This document shows positions 52,324 to 61,336 of a DNA stretch of 64,000 bases, one piece after another; the stretch's first letter is position 1, and each line of letters starts with the position of its first letter. The stretch comes from CAIZQW01 sp942493055. Its GTDB lineage: Bacteria; Verrucomicrobiota; Kiritimatiellia; RFP12; UBA1067. A program made the translations under genes and the position numbers. Under the pieces are notes generated by a model that worked only from the letters and a program-made list of their open reading frames with translations, did no database searches and was not told where the DNA came from. The stretch lies in assembly GCA_942493055.1 (NCBI GenBank), contig OW818680.1, positions 930,001 to 994,000 of the forward strand, in the 5' to 3' direction.

Positions 52324-52584
52324 TTACTTTCGCGTAATAATATATCGCAGGGCATCCAAGACACCTGCATACTTCCGGCCCCTTCCCGCATAGCGCTCCA
52401 AGACATAGAAGAGGTAATAGTAAAAGCGGCAAAAGCCCCACACGCCGATGACCAATAAGAAAAGAATGCGCAAGCTTGCCGCTTCCAGCAAGATCCCTCC
52501 GCACGCCATCAGTCCAATCACCAAAAACAGTATCCCCTTCGCGTGCAGAAGCCATGCGCTCTGAATGTCTCGGAATAATTTCAT
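52324..52584 (-). CDS. Small membrane protein of unknown function
   Basis: An 86-residue protein with two hydrophobic segments (GILFLVIGLMACGGILLEAA and LRILFLLVIGVWGFCRFYYY) and a basic, tyrosine-rich C-terminus (ERYAGRGRKYAGVLDALRYI). The start at 52584 follows AGGTG; a GTG at 52593 is the alternative. I do not recognise a named family, although similar two-helix proteins occur in PVC bacteria as far as I recall. It converges with the B12 radical SAM gene, with the palindromic element between the two. Confidence 0.65.
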   Translation of the reverse strand: MKLFRDIQSAWLLHAKGILFLVIGLMACGGILLEAASLRILFLLVIGVWGFCRFYYYLFYVLERYAGRGRKYAGVLDALRYIITRK

Positions 52585-52614
52585 AAAATTCACCTGACTT
52601 AACTTGAAGAGTTT

Positions 52615-52715
52615 TCAACGAATTAAACTAATTAAACTAATTTTTATATGCTTTGCCAGCATCTGCTTACCCTGCTCTCCATTCGCTTAATTCGTTGATA
52701 AAAGTTACTCCGTCG
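52615..52715. repeat. Repeat element A downstream of the nitrilase gene
   Basis: TCAACGAATTAA (52615-52626) and TTAATTCGTTGA (52687-52698) are perfect 12-base inverted arms 60 bases apart. Inside the left part the 9-mer AATTAAACT occurs twice in tandem. The right end (about 52680-52712) matches the element at 53720-53750 closely, suggesting a dispersed family. No gene is visible within it. Confidence 0.5.
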
Positions 52716-52716
52716 T

Positions 52717-53592
52717 TTATTCCCGTTTGGTTGCTGCCGGACCAGGCGATGCGTTGATCTCTAAATCGGCAATGACGATGGCATTGCCGGATACTTTCTC
52801 GGACATCGCAAGCACTTTCCCTTCGCGGGTGATGATACAACTGTGCCCCCGCCCTGGCCACTCTTGCTCATCCGTTGAACTTGTCCAATTGGCAGCAACA
52901 ACATGAAAGCCATGAGGTATCACTGCCTTAGCTGGGAAGCTCTTGCTGAACCAGGTTTTCTCATTGGGACCATACCATCCCACGGAGTAGAGAACAATGT
53001 CCGCGTGCCGCTTCGCCAAGAGTGGCGGCAATGCATGAAAATCAAAACAGATCATCAGTCCCAAATTGCCGAACTCGGTCTTCACCACCTGAACAGGAAT
53101 ATCCCCGGGTATACACCAATTAGAGTCGCCCGGCGTCCAGAGTGCCTTCTTTCGATGATGAACAATGATTTGACCCTCCGGCGAGAGGAGGACCTGCGCA
53201 TTGAAGAAGCCATTGGTAGCCGCCTCAATAAGTCCAACACAAAGGTAAATATTCAACTCGTCTGCGAGGCGTCCGAAGAGCGCAGTACTCGGCCCTGGAA
53301 CAGGTTCGGCAACCTGACGCACATCCCTGTCTCCAGTCTCGGAGGATGACCAACTCGTCCACGTTGTTGGGTCAAGGTATCCTTGCACACTGCACTCCGG
53401 CAGGACAACAACTCGCGCCCCAAGGTGAGCAGCCTGACGGACAAGGTTCGTGATGTTGCAAATATTTTCCGCCGTCTTGCCCATCACGGAAGGACATTGA
53501 ATGGCTGCAACACGCACCATCCCCGTCGGCGCACCCTCCGCGACCGCCATGCGGGCGAATAGCACACAAACTATTAAAGCGTATCTCTTCAT
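52717..53592 (-). CDS. Exported carbon-nitrogen hydrolase (nitrilase family)
   Basis: A 291-residue protein with a signal peptide (MKRYALIVCVLFARMAVAEG), which is unusual for this mostly cytosolic family. The catalytic triad is Glu66 in VVLPECSVQGY, Lys148 in HHRKKALW and Cys182 in LMICFDFHAL. The family hydrolyses amides or nitriles; a carbamoylputrescine-like or other amidase role cannot be assigned. Its gene is flanked on both sides by related repeat elements (52615-52715 and 53689-53750), and it runs opposite to the toxin-antitoxin genes beyond. It may be a mobile cassette. Confidence 0.88.
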   Translation of the reverse strand: MKRYALIVCVLFARMAVAEGAPTGMVRVAAIQCPSVMGKTAENICNITNLVRQAAHLGARVVVLPECSVQGYLDPTTWTSWSSSETGDRDVRQVAEPVPGPSTALFGRLADELNIYLCVGLIEAATNGFFNAQVLLSPEGQIIVHHRKKALWTPGDSNWCIPGDIPVQVVKTEFGNLGLMICFDFHALPPLLAKRHADIVLYSVGWYGPNEKTWFSKSFPAKAVIPHGFHVVAANWTSSTDEQEWPGRGHSCIITREGKVLAMSEKVSGNAIVIADLEINASPGPAATKRE

Positions 53593-53688
53593 TTTTCTGA
53601 AAAAAACGTCAGATGATGTATTTAACTTCGTGGATTATACGCCCTCATGCTGGAGCTTGCAAGGTGGAAGAAAAACTGATCACCAAAT

Positions 53689-53737
53689 TCACCGAATGGA
53701 ACGAATTGCAATTTGCTTCATTCGTTTAATTCGGTGA
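53689..53737. repeat. Repeat element B upstream of the nitrilase gene
   Basis: An imperfect hairpin: TCACCGAAT (53689-53697), three unpaired bases, ACGAAT (53701-53706), a 13-base loop, ATTCGT (53720-53725), three bases and ATTCGGTGA (53729-53737). The right half and its flank to 53750 resemble the end of the element at 52615-52715 in the same orientation. Confidence 0.5.
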
Positions 53738-53792
53738 TAAAGAATCACTCGGTGGCATGACCATCCGCCCCTACCATCTCGGTCTCAAACAT

Positions 53793-53820
53793 ACCTCCAC
53801 ACTTCATGAAGTGTGGAGGT
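53793..53820. repeat. Perfect 28-bp palindrome
   Basis: The arm ACCTCCACACTTCA is followed at once by its exact complement, so the palindrome has no loop. No T-run follows, so it is not an ordinary terminator. It lies 97 bases ahead of the antitoxin gene and could be an operator for the antitoxin, or the scar of a mobile element. Confidence 0.6.
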
Positions 53821-53916
53821 TCATATCTCTCTATCCCTCGCCTCTTATAATATAGTCTTGTAATAACTTAATCATACGTTTAAACTACACTTATTTCATA
53901 CGGTAAAGGAGTAAAT

Positions 53917-54201
53917 ATGGAAACCCTCATAGCCATGCAAGACATGCGGAATGAACTTGCAGCCATTGCCAATCGCGCTGCAGGTGGCGAAATGTTCATT
54001 GTATTGCGCAATTCGCGCCCGGCATTCCGAATTGTGCCGTTTAATAGTTCAAGTGACTCTGTTCCACCGTCGAAAGTCAAATCCTTTTCGGACCTGAGGA
54101 AACGCATGGACGCAAATCCGGCAGGCAACGATAAGCTGACACCCGCTGATATGGACAGGATTATCACAAAGGTGCGTTCCACCCGTAAGCATAGGGCATG
54201 A
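53917..54201 (+). CDS. Phd/YefM-like antitoxin
   Basis: A 94-residue protein. The N-terminal half (ALIAM-type helix MQDMRNELAAIANRAAGGEM, then FIVLRNSRPAFRIVPF) follows the Phd/YefM pattern: a ribbon-helix DNA-binding part that ends in a strand carrying the Asn-Arg-proline pattern. The basic tail (ITKVRSTRKHRA) would neutralise or bind its toxin. The stop overlaps the ATG of the truncated PIN gene as ATGA (54198-54201), as is usual in toxin-antitoxin operons. An upstream palindrome at 53793-53820 may be an operator. Regulation by the pair itself is an inference from the family. Confidence 0.75.
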   Translation: METLIAMQDMRNELAAIANRAAGGEMFIVLRNSRPAFRIVPFNSSSDSVPPSKVKSFSDLRKRMDANPAGNDKLTPADMDRIITKVRSTRKHRA

Positions 54202-54359
54202 AAATCGTCTGTGACACAAATGTCCTGATTTCCGCACTCCTGTGGGGCGGAACCCCTGGTCGTATATTGGATCGTATAGAAGCAGGACTCGATACGCTCT
54301 ACACGAGCCGTCTCCTGTTGCAGGAGTTAGAGGACGTCCTCAACTATCCGAAGATCTAA
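54198..54359 (+). pseudogene. Truncated PIN-domain toxin
   Basis: The frame starts MKIVCDTNVLISALLWGG, the classical beginning of VapC-like PIN ribonucleases with the first catalytic Asp, and keeps the glutamate region LLLQELEDVLNYPKI. It then stops at codon 54, after 53 residues, where the family normally has about 130. The missing part carries the other two metal-binding aspartates, so the product should be inactive. The break occurs where the frame meets the end of the opposing haem/SUMF1 gene (stop at 54356-54358), which suggests a recombination or insertion event that replaced the toxin's 3' end. Confidence 0.75.
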
Positions 54360-57300
54360 TCCTCGAGGATGATGCGGAAACTGACGTCGTGCACGGTCTG
54401 CCATGCCTCGTAGGGATAGCGCACAGCTGAGCCTGCATCGCGCGGACGGCACGCCCATGATCCGCCGCGGGCGACCTTCTTCATATCCGGCTTCAGGGAG
54501 TTATTCGCCTCCTTGTAGGGATACGGCTGATAGTCGGAGCGCGTCCACTCATTGGCATTGCCCACCATGTCGTAGAGCCCCCACGCATTGGGCTTGGCTT
54601 GCGCAACATAGTCCACCACAAACCAGTTATCCTTAAACCGGCTGTCATACAGCGGATAGTTCTGTTCCAGCTTGTACGGACGGCGCTTGTGAATCTTGCT
54701 GCCACCATCCCAGGATGTGTAGAAATTCTGCAGGTCTTTATCCGCCAAGTTCGCATAAGGGCCAAAGTCCGTATCTGCATCGCCGTAGAAGAAGGTCGTA
54801 TCGCTCCCCGCGCGGGCCGCATACTCCCATTGCGCCTCTGTCGGCAGCATCGCCTTGACCTTGTAGGTCTTGCTGAACCAGGAGGAGAATTCCATGGCCT
54901 GCTTCCAACTGATACGCACCACCGGCTGGTCGGGATGATTTGCAATATAACCAGGTACCGAGTGATCCTTGCCATGCTCATCAATGTAACGTGAATCATG
55001 TTCCGAATCGAAGAGTGCGTAATCGCGGTTACGGACTTCGGTTGTGGAGATCCAAAACGCCTTGTCAATCGTCACCGCGCTTAAGGGCTTCTCATCAGGA
55101 TACCCCTTGGCATTGCCCATCACGAAGGAACCTGCTGGGATGCGCACGAAGGTCATCTTCTGCGTGGCATTGAGCATGATTTCGCGCGTGACAGAGGCAC
55201 CCGCTGCCTTCTGTAATGCAAGGGCCTGCTCTGCAGTCAAGGGGAAGCCCTTGACCTGAGGCGCAGGAGCCTCGGCTTCTTTCTGAGGTTCGGGCGCAAT
55301 GAAGGTCACGGGCTTGTCCCCGAGCAGGGCCTTGGCATCGTCAAACTCTTTCTCCGCATCAAGATCCAGATTGGCAAACATCTTGGTCAACTCGATACGG
55401 CGCTGGACTTGATTCTGCTTGTCCCACTCCGGCGGCGCCCACTTGCCGCGCCAGGGGCAATTCAAATCAACCCAGGCTGCAACGCGTTCGTAAAATTCAG
55501 CATCGGGCTTCACATTGTGGTGCCCCTTGCGTAACATCTGGAAGAGCGGCGAGGTTGAAACGTGCCAATCCATGGGCGGGTAGATCAGCAGTTCGCTTTC
55601 CGGTCCTGGACGACGCACATACGGCTGAAGGGTGTCATACGCTGTTTCCGCACTGGTCATCTTACGCTCATGCTTGGTGTCATGGCAGCCGACGCAGTAT
55701 TTTTGAACCGTTGGCCATACATCCAACTCAAAGGTCATTGCGCGCGTCGGGCCATACCACGCCTTGATTTGCTGGGGCTTCTTCTTGTCCGCAACCGTCA
55801 TCTTGGTCGGCACGGTCAAGCGGTTGTCCTCATGACACCCCGAGCAGGAGACGCGTTCGCCGGGCATCCCCACAAACCATGACCGCATGATCTGCATCGC
55901 CGCGCCATCCTTGTCTAGGGGTTGCACCGCGATGTCAATGTTCGCAGGCACTTCAAAACAGACTGAACCATCCGCCTCGATGTCCACGGTCCCGAGCAGA
56001 CGCTTCACATCCCAGCCCGACTCCACGCCGTTGCGTCCGACCGAGGCATGGCCGCCTGAACGCATGTAGGCGAAGTGATAGGAGAAAACACGCAACTTGG
56101 AGACTGTGCCGCGGGGCACATTCACAAGTCCCGCGCCATTATAAATGTCGCTGATGTGAACCGTCGCGGTCTTCGAGGCCATGTTCACGCGATCCGGAAT
56201 CACCCTCGGCTGCTTCTTGGGCTGGACCAGCAGCGCATGCAAGATCGCGCTGTCCGGATACTCCTTTACCAAGGTGATGTTGTCAAAGGTGTCCGCCAGA
56301 TACAAGCCCCACAGTCCGCCGTCAGGCTTTGCAGTCACGAGATGGAAATTGAGATTCAAGGGACAGGGATAGACAAAGAAGGGACGGCCACGCTGATGCT
56401 GGTTGCCCGCTTGTCCATCGCAGACATCCGCCTCGACAAACTCGCCATACCCCGGGATCTCCTGCAGCATCCCAGTCTTCGACGGTGGCAACCGCTGGGT
56501 CTGGATGCGGAGCGAATCGCCGTCATTTCCCCATGTCTTGCCGGTCAGGATGGGCTTGAAGGGATAGTAGCGCGCCATGCTGGGATCGAGCACGACAAGC
56601 CGTCCGATCTCCTTCACGTCATGATGTCCGCTTACAATGCCGACCAGCTTTGTCGTGCCTGGAATCTGGCGCACCTGCAACAGGGTCGTCGGATAGTAAG
56701 AGCCCGATCCCCACAGCAGTGTCTGAGATGTTCCATCCGGATTCATGGTCATCAGTACGCGTGAAAAATAGTGCGGCAGGTCGCAGTACTCCCAACGTGT
56801 AAACATCACACGGCCATCTTCCATCACAGAGGGTGTGTAGTCGCTGTCCTGGTCAAAGGTGAGTTGACGCGTCTTCTTTGACTTCGGATCATACTGGTAG
56901 ACCTGCGCCATGGGCTTGCTGCCGCTTTCGCACGGCAGTCCCTGATAAGAGGCCGTGGACAGCATGATGTAACGTCCGTCCGGAAGCGGGACGCCGTCAA
57001 ACCAGTCCACATCCGGATAGCCCTGCGGCGAGACGCAGACAGGCTCGGACTGACCATCCAGCGCCAACTCATAAATAGCGAAGCGGTTATTGGCGTCCAC
57101 GCTTGTGTAGGAGACCGTCTTGGCATCGCAGCTCAACTGCATATCGCGCACCAGCGGACCCTTGAATTCGCGGATGACGCGCTCCTTCATCTCGCCGCGC
57201 AGATTGGAGAGTTCAATGATCTGACTGTGCCAGCCGTCTTTCTTGATCGTCACATGCGTATGGCTGTTCAGGCCGATGGAGCCCCAGGAGGACTCGCCTG

Positions 57301-58330
57301 CATTTCGTGCCTTGGGACCTAAAATGCGCCGGATGAAGACGATCTTGTCCGCATCCAAGGCAGGGTTGGCCAGCATCGAGGCACGGATGTCGCCTGTCAG
57401 TTTTCCAGCCTTCTCAAGCGACTCCGGCGAGGCGCCTCCCTTGATCCCCTTAACAAAAGACTCCTCTTTCTGGTAAGCGTCTAAGGCTGCACGCGCCTTT
57501 TTCGAATCATACTTTTCACCGTACTGGTCATTCAAATGGGTGATGGCCCGCTCAACAGCAGCCGGATTGATCAGCTTGGCGGCATCCGCGACAGGACGTG
57601 ACGGATCATCCTTGACCTCAACCTTCGCTTCATTCTTCACCTTCGTTTTCGCCTTTGCAACACGAACCCCGGGCAACTGTTTCGCGATCACCTCGCCGGG
57701 AAGGTCCAACTTCACATCTGCCGACTCGATTGCACGCACTTGAAGCGCATTCATTTGCGATGAGCGATTTCCCTGAAGGGTAAACGATTGCTCCACGCCA
57801 TCAGCGACAAAAACGCCCAATGCATACGTGCCGCAGGTCGCCTCATCTCCCTTATTAAAAAAGAGGACAACCTTTCCGTCATCCAGCTTGGCTGTACGCT
57901 CACACGCCAGCTCACGGCTGTCATTCACCCACACCTGGACCAGATAGGCCTTGCCTGCGGTCAGACGTTTCAGCGTGACCTTGACAGGTTTGTTGTCGCA
58001 CCAGGGCGCCCCCAGCAGCATGGTTTTCATGGAGGCGGAAAGTTTTTCGGAGGTCGGGATCTGGTGGCCAAAGCTCTTACTGTCCACACCGGCAAACTCC
58101 ATCGTGATCGCATCATCCCATGCATGAGCACCCTTGGCGCCCTTAAAGGCCACGCCATTGACTGTCGCATTCTCGCCGGATCCTGCGTAGGCATACAGCA
58201 ACTCACCGTTCTGCCGAACCCCCGCATCCCCTAATATTTCATACGGCCCAGACCATTTAATCTGCCCTGAAAAAGCACTAAAAGCAATCAATCCGCTGAT
58301 TGATAAACTAACAAATTCCCTTTTTTTCAT
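54356..58330 (-). CDS. Giant exported protein: beta-propeller, two CxxCH haem sites and C-terminal SUMF1 domain
   Basis: The 1324-residue protein starts at ATG 58330 with an AAGGT site and a hydrophobic signal segment (LSISGLIAFSAFSG). An N-terminal beta sandwich is followed by a TolB/hydrazine-synthase-like propeller (FTRWEYCDLPHYFSRVLMT). Then come two haem-c motifs, CSGCH and CVGCH, the second in the pattern KYCVGCHDTKH. Residues about 1080-1320 form a formylglycine-generating-enzyme-like SUMF1 domain (RIPAGSFVMGNAKGYPDEKP, then GGSWACRPRDAGSAV). The first active-site cysteine of FGE is kept, but the second (human Cys341 position) is Ala, so it should not be a sulfatase-activating enzyme. 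It appears to be an electron-transfer/surface protein. The stop lies where the toxin frame was cut. Confidence 0.8.
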   Translation of the reverse strand: MKKREFVSLSISGLIAFSAFSGQIKWSGPYEILGDAGVRQNGELLYAYAGSGENATVNGVAFKGAKGAHAWDDAITMEFAGVDSKSFGHQIPTSEKLSASMKTMLLGAPWCDNKPVKVTLKRLTAGKAYLVQVWVNDSRELACERTAKLDDGKVVLFFNKGDEATCGTYALGVFVADGVEQSFTLQGNRSSQMNALQVRAIESADVKLDLPGEVIAKQLPGVRVAKAKTKVKNEAKVEVKDDPSRPVADAAKLINPAAVERAITHLNDQYGEKYDSKKARAALDAYQKEESFVKGIKGGASPESLEKAGKLTGDIRASMLANPALDADKIVFIRRILGPKARNAGESSWGSIGLNSHTHVTIKKDGWHSQIIELSNLRGEMKERVIREFKGPLVRDMQLSCDAKTVSYTSVDANNRFAIYELALDGQSEPVCVSPQGYPDVDWFDGVPLPDGRYIMLSTASYQGLPCESGSKPMAQVYQYDPKSKKTRQLTFDQDSDYTPSVMEDGRVMFTRWEYCDLPHYFSRVLMTMNPDGTSQTLLWGSGSYYPTTLLQVRQIPGTTKLVGIVSGHHDVKEIGRLVVLDPSMARYYPFKPILTGKTWGNDGDSLRIQTQRLPPSKTGMLQEIPGYGEFVEADVCDGQAGNQHQRGRPFFVYPCPLNLNFHLVTAKPDGGLWGLYLADTFDNITLVKEYPDSAILHALLVQPKKQPRVIPDRVNMASKTATVHISDIYNGAGLVNVPRGTVSKLRVFSYHFAYMRSGGHASVGRNGVESGWDVKRLLGTVDIEADGSVCFEVPANIDIAVQPLDKDGAAMQIMRSWFVGMPGERVSCSGCHEDNRLTVPTKMTVADKKKPQQIKAWYGPTRAMTFELDVWPTVQKYCVGCHDTKHERKMTSAETAYDTLQPYVRRPGPESELLIYPPMDWHVSTSPLFQMLRKGHHNVKPDAEFYERVAAWVDLNCPWRGKWAPPEWDKQNQVQRRIELTKMFANLDLDAEKEFDDAKALLGDKPVTFIAPEPQKEAEAPAPQVKGFPLTAEQALALQKAAGASVTREIMLNATQKMTFVRIPAGSFVMGNAKGYPDEKPLSAVTIDKAFWISTTEVRNRDYALFDSEHDSRYIDEHGKDHSVPGYIANHPDQPVVRISWKQAMEFSSWFSKTYKVKAMLPTEAQWEYAARAGSDTTFFYGDADTDFGPYANLADKDLQNFYTSWDGGSKIHKRRPYKLEQNYPLYDSRFKDNWFVVDYVAQAKPNAWGLYDMVGNANEWTRSDYQPYPYKEANNSLKPDMKKVARGGSWACRPRDAGSAVRYPYEAWQTVHDVSFRIILED

Positions 58331-58711
58331 TTGTAAGACCTTTTGTTTTGTTTTCAAAATTCTTTCGTTTCTCAATTAAAACGCTATCACTATACTCGTA
58401 ATCGCAGCTTTTTGCAAGGGCAATTTAAACGGGATTAGTACTTTGGAGTGCGGTGACAAGTCCAGTCCGGCTGCTGCAGGACCGGACGCGGCACCGCTTT
58501 TCTTGCGCGTGTGCAGGGTTTTCAGGAGCGGCTGATTGTCGCGCCATGCGCCATCCGCAAGCCGTTCACCAATTCCTTTTAACGTCCTCCTGTTGAGTCA
58601 AAATAACGTTGCTTGACTTAATGTTTGCACAGGACTACCATGTTATACAAATAAAGTGAACCTGAGTATTTGGCATGTACTGATCGCGTGCGAATAGAAA
58701 GGGAGGCTGCT
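58331..58711. other. Intergenic gap with nested hairpin element
   Basis: This 381-base gap separates two divergent genes. The nested hairpin at 58450-58497 is its main feature. On the minus strand, a stretch of about 70 codons (about 58600-58385) is open without an ATG and could be the remnant of a gene or an artefact of the repeat's composition. Nothing else is seen apart from a GGGAGG site for the following gene. Confidence 0.4.
58450..58497. repeat. Nested inverted-repeat element
   Basis: GCGGTG (58450-58455) pairs with CACCGC (58492-58497). Inside, GTCCGG (58465-58470) pairs with CCGGAC (58482-58487), and the loop contains CTGCAG. It is GC-rich against an AT-richer background, as expected for a dispersed palindromic repeat family. 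Confidence 0.5.
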
Positions 58712-61336
58712 ATGTGTACCTGGATGTCGAGTTGCTCTGTTGCCCGCCTTCTTAAACGGCTGGAGATATGCGTGGCGATGCTGGCAACAATGCACGCCTA
58801 CGGCATCGAGCGATACGTGAGCGTGAGCAACGCCACGCCTGTCGCGCCCTACACGAACTGGACGACGGCTGCCACGACCATCCAAGCCGCAGTCGATGCA
58901 GCTGTAGATGGTGACTCGTTATGGGTCACCAACGGTGTCTATGCGCCGATCACATGTTATAAAACGATCACCATCCGAAGCGTTAATGGCGCCACGGCCA
59001 CCGTAATTGACGGGGGCGACACACAGCGCTGTGCCACGTTCTCTTCAACGAGCACGGTCTTGGAGGGTTTTACGTTGCAAAACGGTCGATCCGTTAGCGG
59101 GGGCGGAGCATATAAAGGTACACTGAATAAATGTATTTTGAAGGGAAACATATCGTTTGGCAGCGGATTTTCAGGCGGTGGCGGCGGTGCAGCTGACAGT
59201 ACACTGAACAATTGTTTGCTGACAGCTAACAAGGCGATGCTGGGCTATGGTGGCGCTACGATTCACGGCACGCTCATCAACTGTACCCTGACCATGAACT
59301 TGATCGGGGTGGAAATAGGGGTGGGTGGCGCATGTGCAGGCGCTCTGACAAACTGTATTGTGTATGGCAACTCCGGTTATAACTGCTCGGGCTATTCGCT
59401 TATAGGCTCAGAGTATCCTATCCATGTGCCGATTTTTCTGAGTCACTGCTGCTTCACACCAAACCCCGGCGATTCCCCGGCCCCGAGTAACATCGCTTTT
59501 GATCCGTTGTTCGTCGGGACAAACGATTTTCGTCTTCAACCGGGATCACGGTGTATCAATTTCGGTACGAATCTGCTCGGGATGTCCGTAGGAGATCTTG
59601 CAGGAAACCCCCGCATCGACAACGGCACGGTCGATATAGGTGCATACGAGTTCATGCACGAGAATTTCTTCTTGCCGGATGCCTTGGACTGCGCGCCGCT
59701 CACATGGACGACTGGCGGTAACGCGATTTGGTTCCCGCAGACAATAGTATCATCCGACGGCATCGACGCCGCCCAGGGCGGACCATTTCCAGATAACGCC
59801 CTGACGTGGCTACAAGCAGAGGTCTCAACTGCAGGAACACTATCTTTCCAGTGGAGGGTTTCCTGTCAGCCTCAGTACGACTCGCTGGCCTTCTATGTGG
59901 ATGGAGAGCCCTACGAGTTAATTTCTGGCGAGACGGAATGGCAGCCGCGCTCAGTGTTCATGGGTCCTGGAGCACATACCAATCTATGGGTGTACACCAA
60001 GGGGAAGAGCGGTTCGGCTGGTGCGGACTGCGGCTGGGTCGATCAGGTGACCTGGACGCCGGGCGTGCCGGGTGCGGTGTGGACGCTGAACACGGTGTCC
60101 GCGAACGGGTACGGCGGTCCGACTCCAGCGCTGGGCGAGCAATTGTTCACCAACAGCGCAATGGTCTCGGCATCGGTTATCAGCCCGTGGGTGCTGGTTC
60201 CGGAAAATGAAGCCCGCGCCTGTTCAGGCTGGACGCGCACCAACATCCTTCCGCTTTCAGGCACCGGCACGAACACGGTTTTCCTGATGACCTGGGACGC
60301 GACGCTGACGTGGCTCTGGCGCACGCAGTACTGGCTGAAGGCGGATACTCTGGGTGCAGGCACGATCGACAAGGTTTCAAGCTGGTGTGAGCTTGGCACC
60401 AACGTGACAATCACGGCCACGCCAGATTCCGGATGGCGGTTCGACCATTGGAGCGGGGATCTGGCCGGAGCAACAATCACGAACAACAGGATCACCGTGG
60501 CGATGAACAGCATGAGGCATGTGACAGCTCATTTTGTGCTCTTGGATCTGGCTGAGGCGCTGGACACCACGAACCTGCTGTGGACGACAGGCGGCGACGC
60601 GCCGTGGTCCGGGCAGATAGCCGTCACCTGGGACGGTATTGATGCGGCGCGATCCGGCGTGATCGGCAACTTGGGTATGACCTGGATGGAAACACAGGTT
60701 ACAGAGCCAGGCACGTTATCTTTCCAGTGGCGCTGCTCCTCGGAGGCGCAGTATGACTTCTCCTATTTTCTGGTGGATGGAGTTGTCCGGTCTTGGTTAA
60801 CCGGCGCAGACACAGGCTGGGGCGCGATGGAAGTCGAACTCGGCGAGGGGGTCCATACCCTTTGCTGGGAGTACTGGAAGGATGAGAGCGGCGCATCGGG
60901 AACCGATGCGTGCTGGGTGGATTCTTTCGTCTGGACCCCGGCACTTATTCACGGTTTCGACGTCTGGAGCGGTCTGCACGGCCTCACAGGCGAAAGGAGT
61001 TTGCTGTTCGCCCAAGACCGCGACAGCGACGGTGTCGCGAACGGGATCGAGTATGCGTTCGGGACGAACTGGTCGCCGGGCCAGGTCCTCATGGATATAA
61101 AGTTTATCGACGACATTCCCGTTGTCGAGATTCCAAAACAGGACAGCAGCACGGTCTCGTATGCGGAGGTATTACTCCGGGGCTGTACGAACCTGCCCTG
61201 CACATCCGGCAGTTGGACGCTCCCGGTCCTGCCGGCCACGAACATGATCGGCAAGCCCGGCAATCGCGACTGGTTTGTTCCTGAAGGACAGCCTCCAAGG
61301 GCGTTCTTCCGAATCGATGCAGTCCTACGAGAATAG
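58712..61336 (+). CDS. Exported beta-helix protein with jelly-roll and repeat domains
   Basis: The 874-residue protein starts at ATG 58712 with GGGAGG 5 bases ahead. The N-terminus has a hydrophobic segment (LLKRLEICVAMLATMHAYG). Residues about 35-330 form a right-handed beta-helix (TIQAAVDAAVDGDSLWVTNG, then NKCILKGNISFGSGFSGGGG), ending in the choice-of-anchor-like stretch NGTVDIGAYEF. Two jelly-roll modules (about 340-470 and 630-760) repeat the same sequence plan (TTGGDAPW, then TLSFQWR). An InlB-like repeat lies between them (ITATPDSGWRFDHWSGD). The rest ends in a further domain (GIEYAFGT). It is probably a surface adhesin or carbohydrate-binding protein typical of PVC genomes. Confidence 0.82.
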   Translation: MCTWMSSCSVARLLKRLEICVAMLATMHAYGIERYVSVSNATPVAPYTNWTTAATTIQAAVDAAVDGDSLWVTNGVYAPITCYKTITIRSVNGATATVIDGGDTQRCATFSSTSTVLEGFTLQNGRSVSGGGAYKGTLNKCILKGNISFGSGFSGGGGGAADSTLNNCLLTANKAMLGYGGATIHGTLINCTLTMNLIGVEIGVGGACAGALTNCIVYGNSGYNCSGYSLIGSEYPIHVPIFLSHCCFTPNPGDSPAPSNIAFDPLFVGTNDFRLQPGSRCINFGTNLLGMSVGDLAGNPRIDNGTVDIGAYEFMHENFFLPDALDCAPLTWTTGGNAIWFPQTIVSSDGIDAAQGGPFPDNALTWLQAEVSTAGTLSFQWRVSCQPQYDSLAFYVDGEPYELISGETEWQPRSVFMGPGAHTNLWVYTKGKSGSAGADCGWVDQVTWTPGVPGAVWTLNTVSANGYGGPTPALGEQLFTNSAMVSASVISPWVLVPENEARACSGWTRTNILPLSGTGTNTVFLMTWDATLTWLWRTQYWLKADTLGAGTIDKVSSWCELGTNVTITATPDSGWRFDHWSGDLAGATITNNRITVAMNSMRHVTAHFVLLDLAEALDTTNLLWTTGGDAPWSGQIAVTWDGIDAARSGVIGNLGMTWMETQVTEPGTLSFQWRCSSEAQYDFSYFLVDGVVRSWLTGADTGWGAMEVELGEGVHTLCWEYWKDESGASGTDACWVDSFVWTPALIHGFDVWSGLHGLTGERSLLFAQDRDSDGVANGIEYAFGTNWSPGQVLMDIKFIDDIPVVEIPKQDSSTVSYAEVLLRGCTNLPCTSGSWTLPVLPATNMIGKPGNRDWFVPEGQPPRAFFRIDAVLRE

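Larger units (their letters stand above)
53593..53916. other. Repeat-rich intergenic gap
   Basis: This 324-base gap lies between the nitrilase gene and the antitoxin gene. It contains no convincing gene. Its two notable parts are the repeat element at 53689-53737, related to the one beyond the nitrilase gene, and the perfect 28-base palindrome at 53793-53820. The last 95 bases are AT-rich and probably hold the antitoxin promoter, but I cannot fix a -35/-10 pair. Confidence 0.5.
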
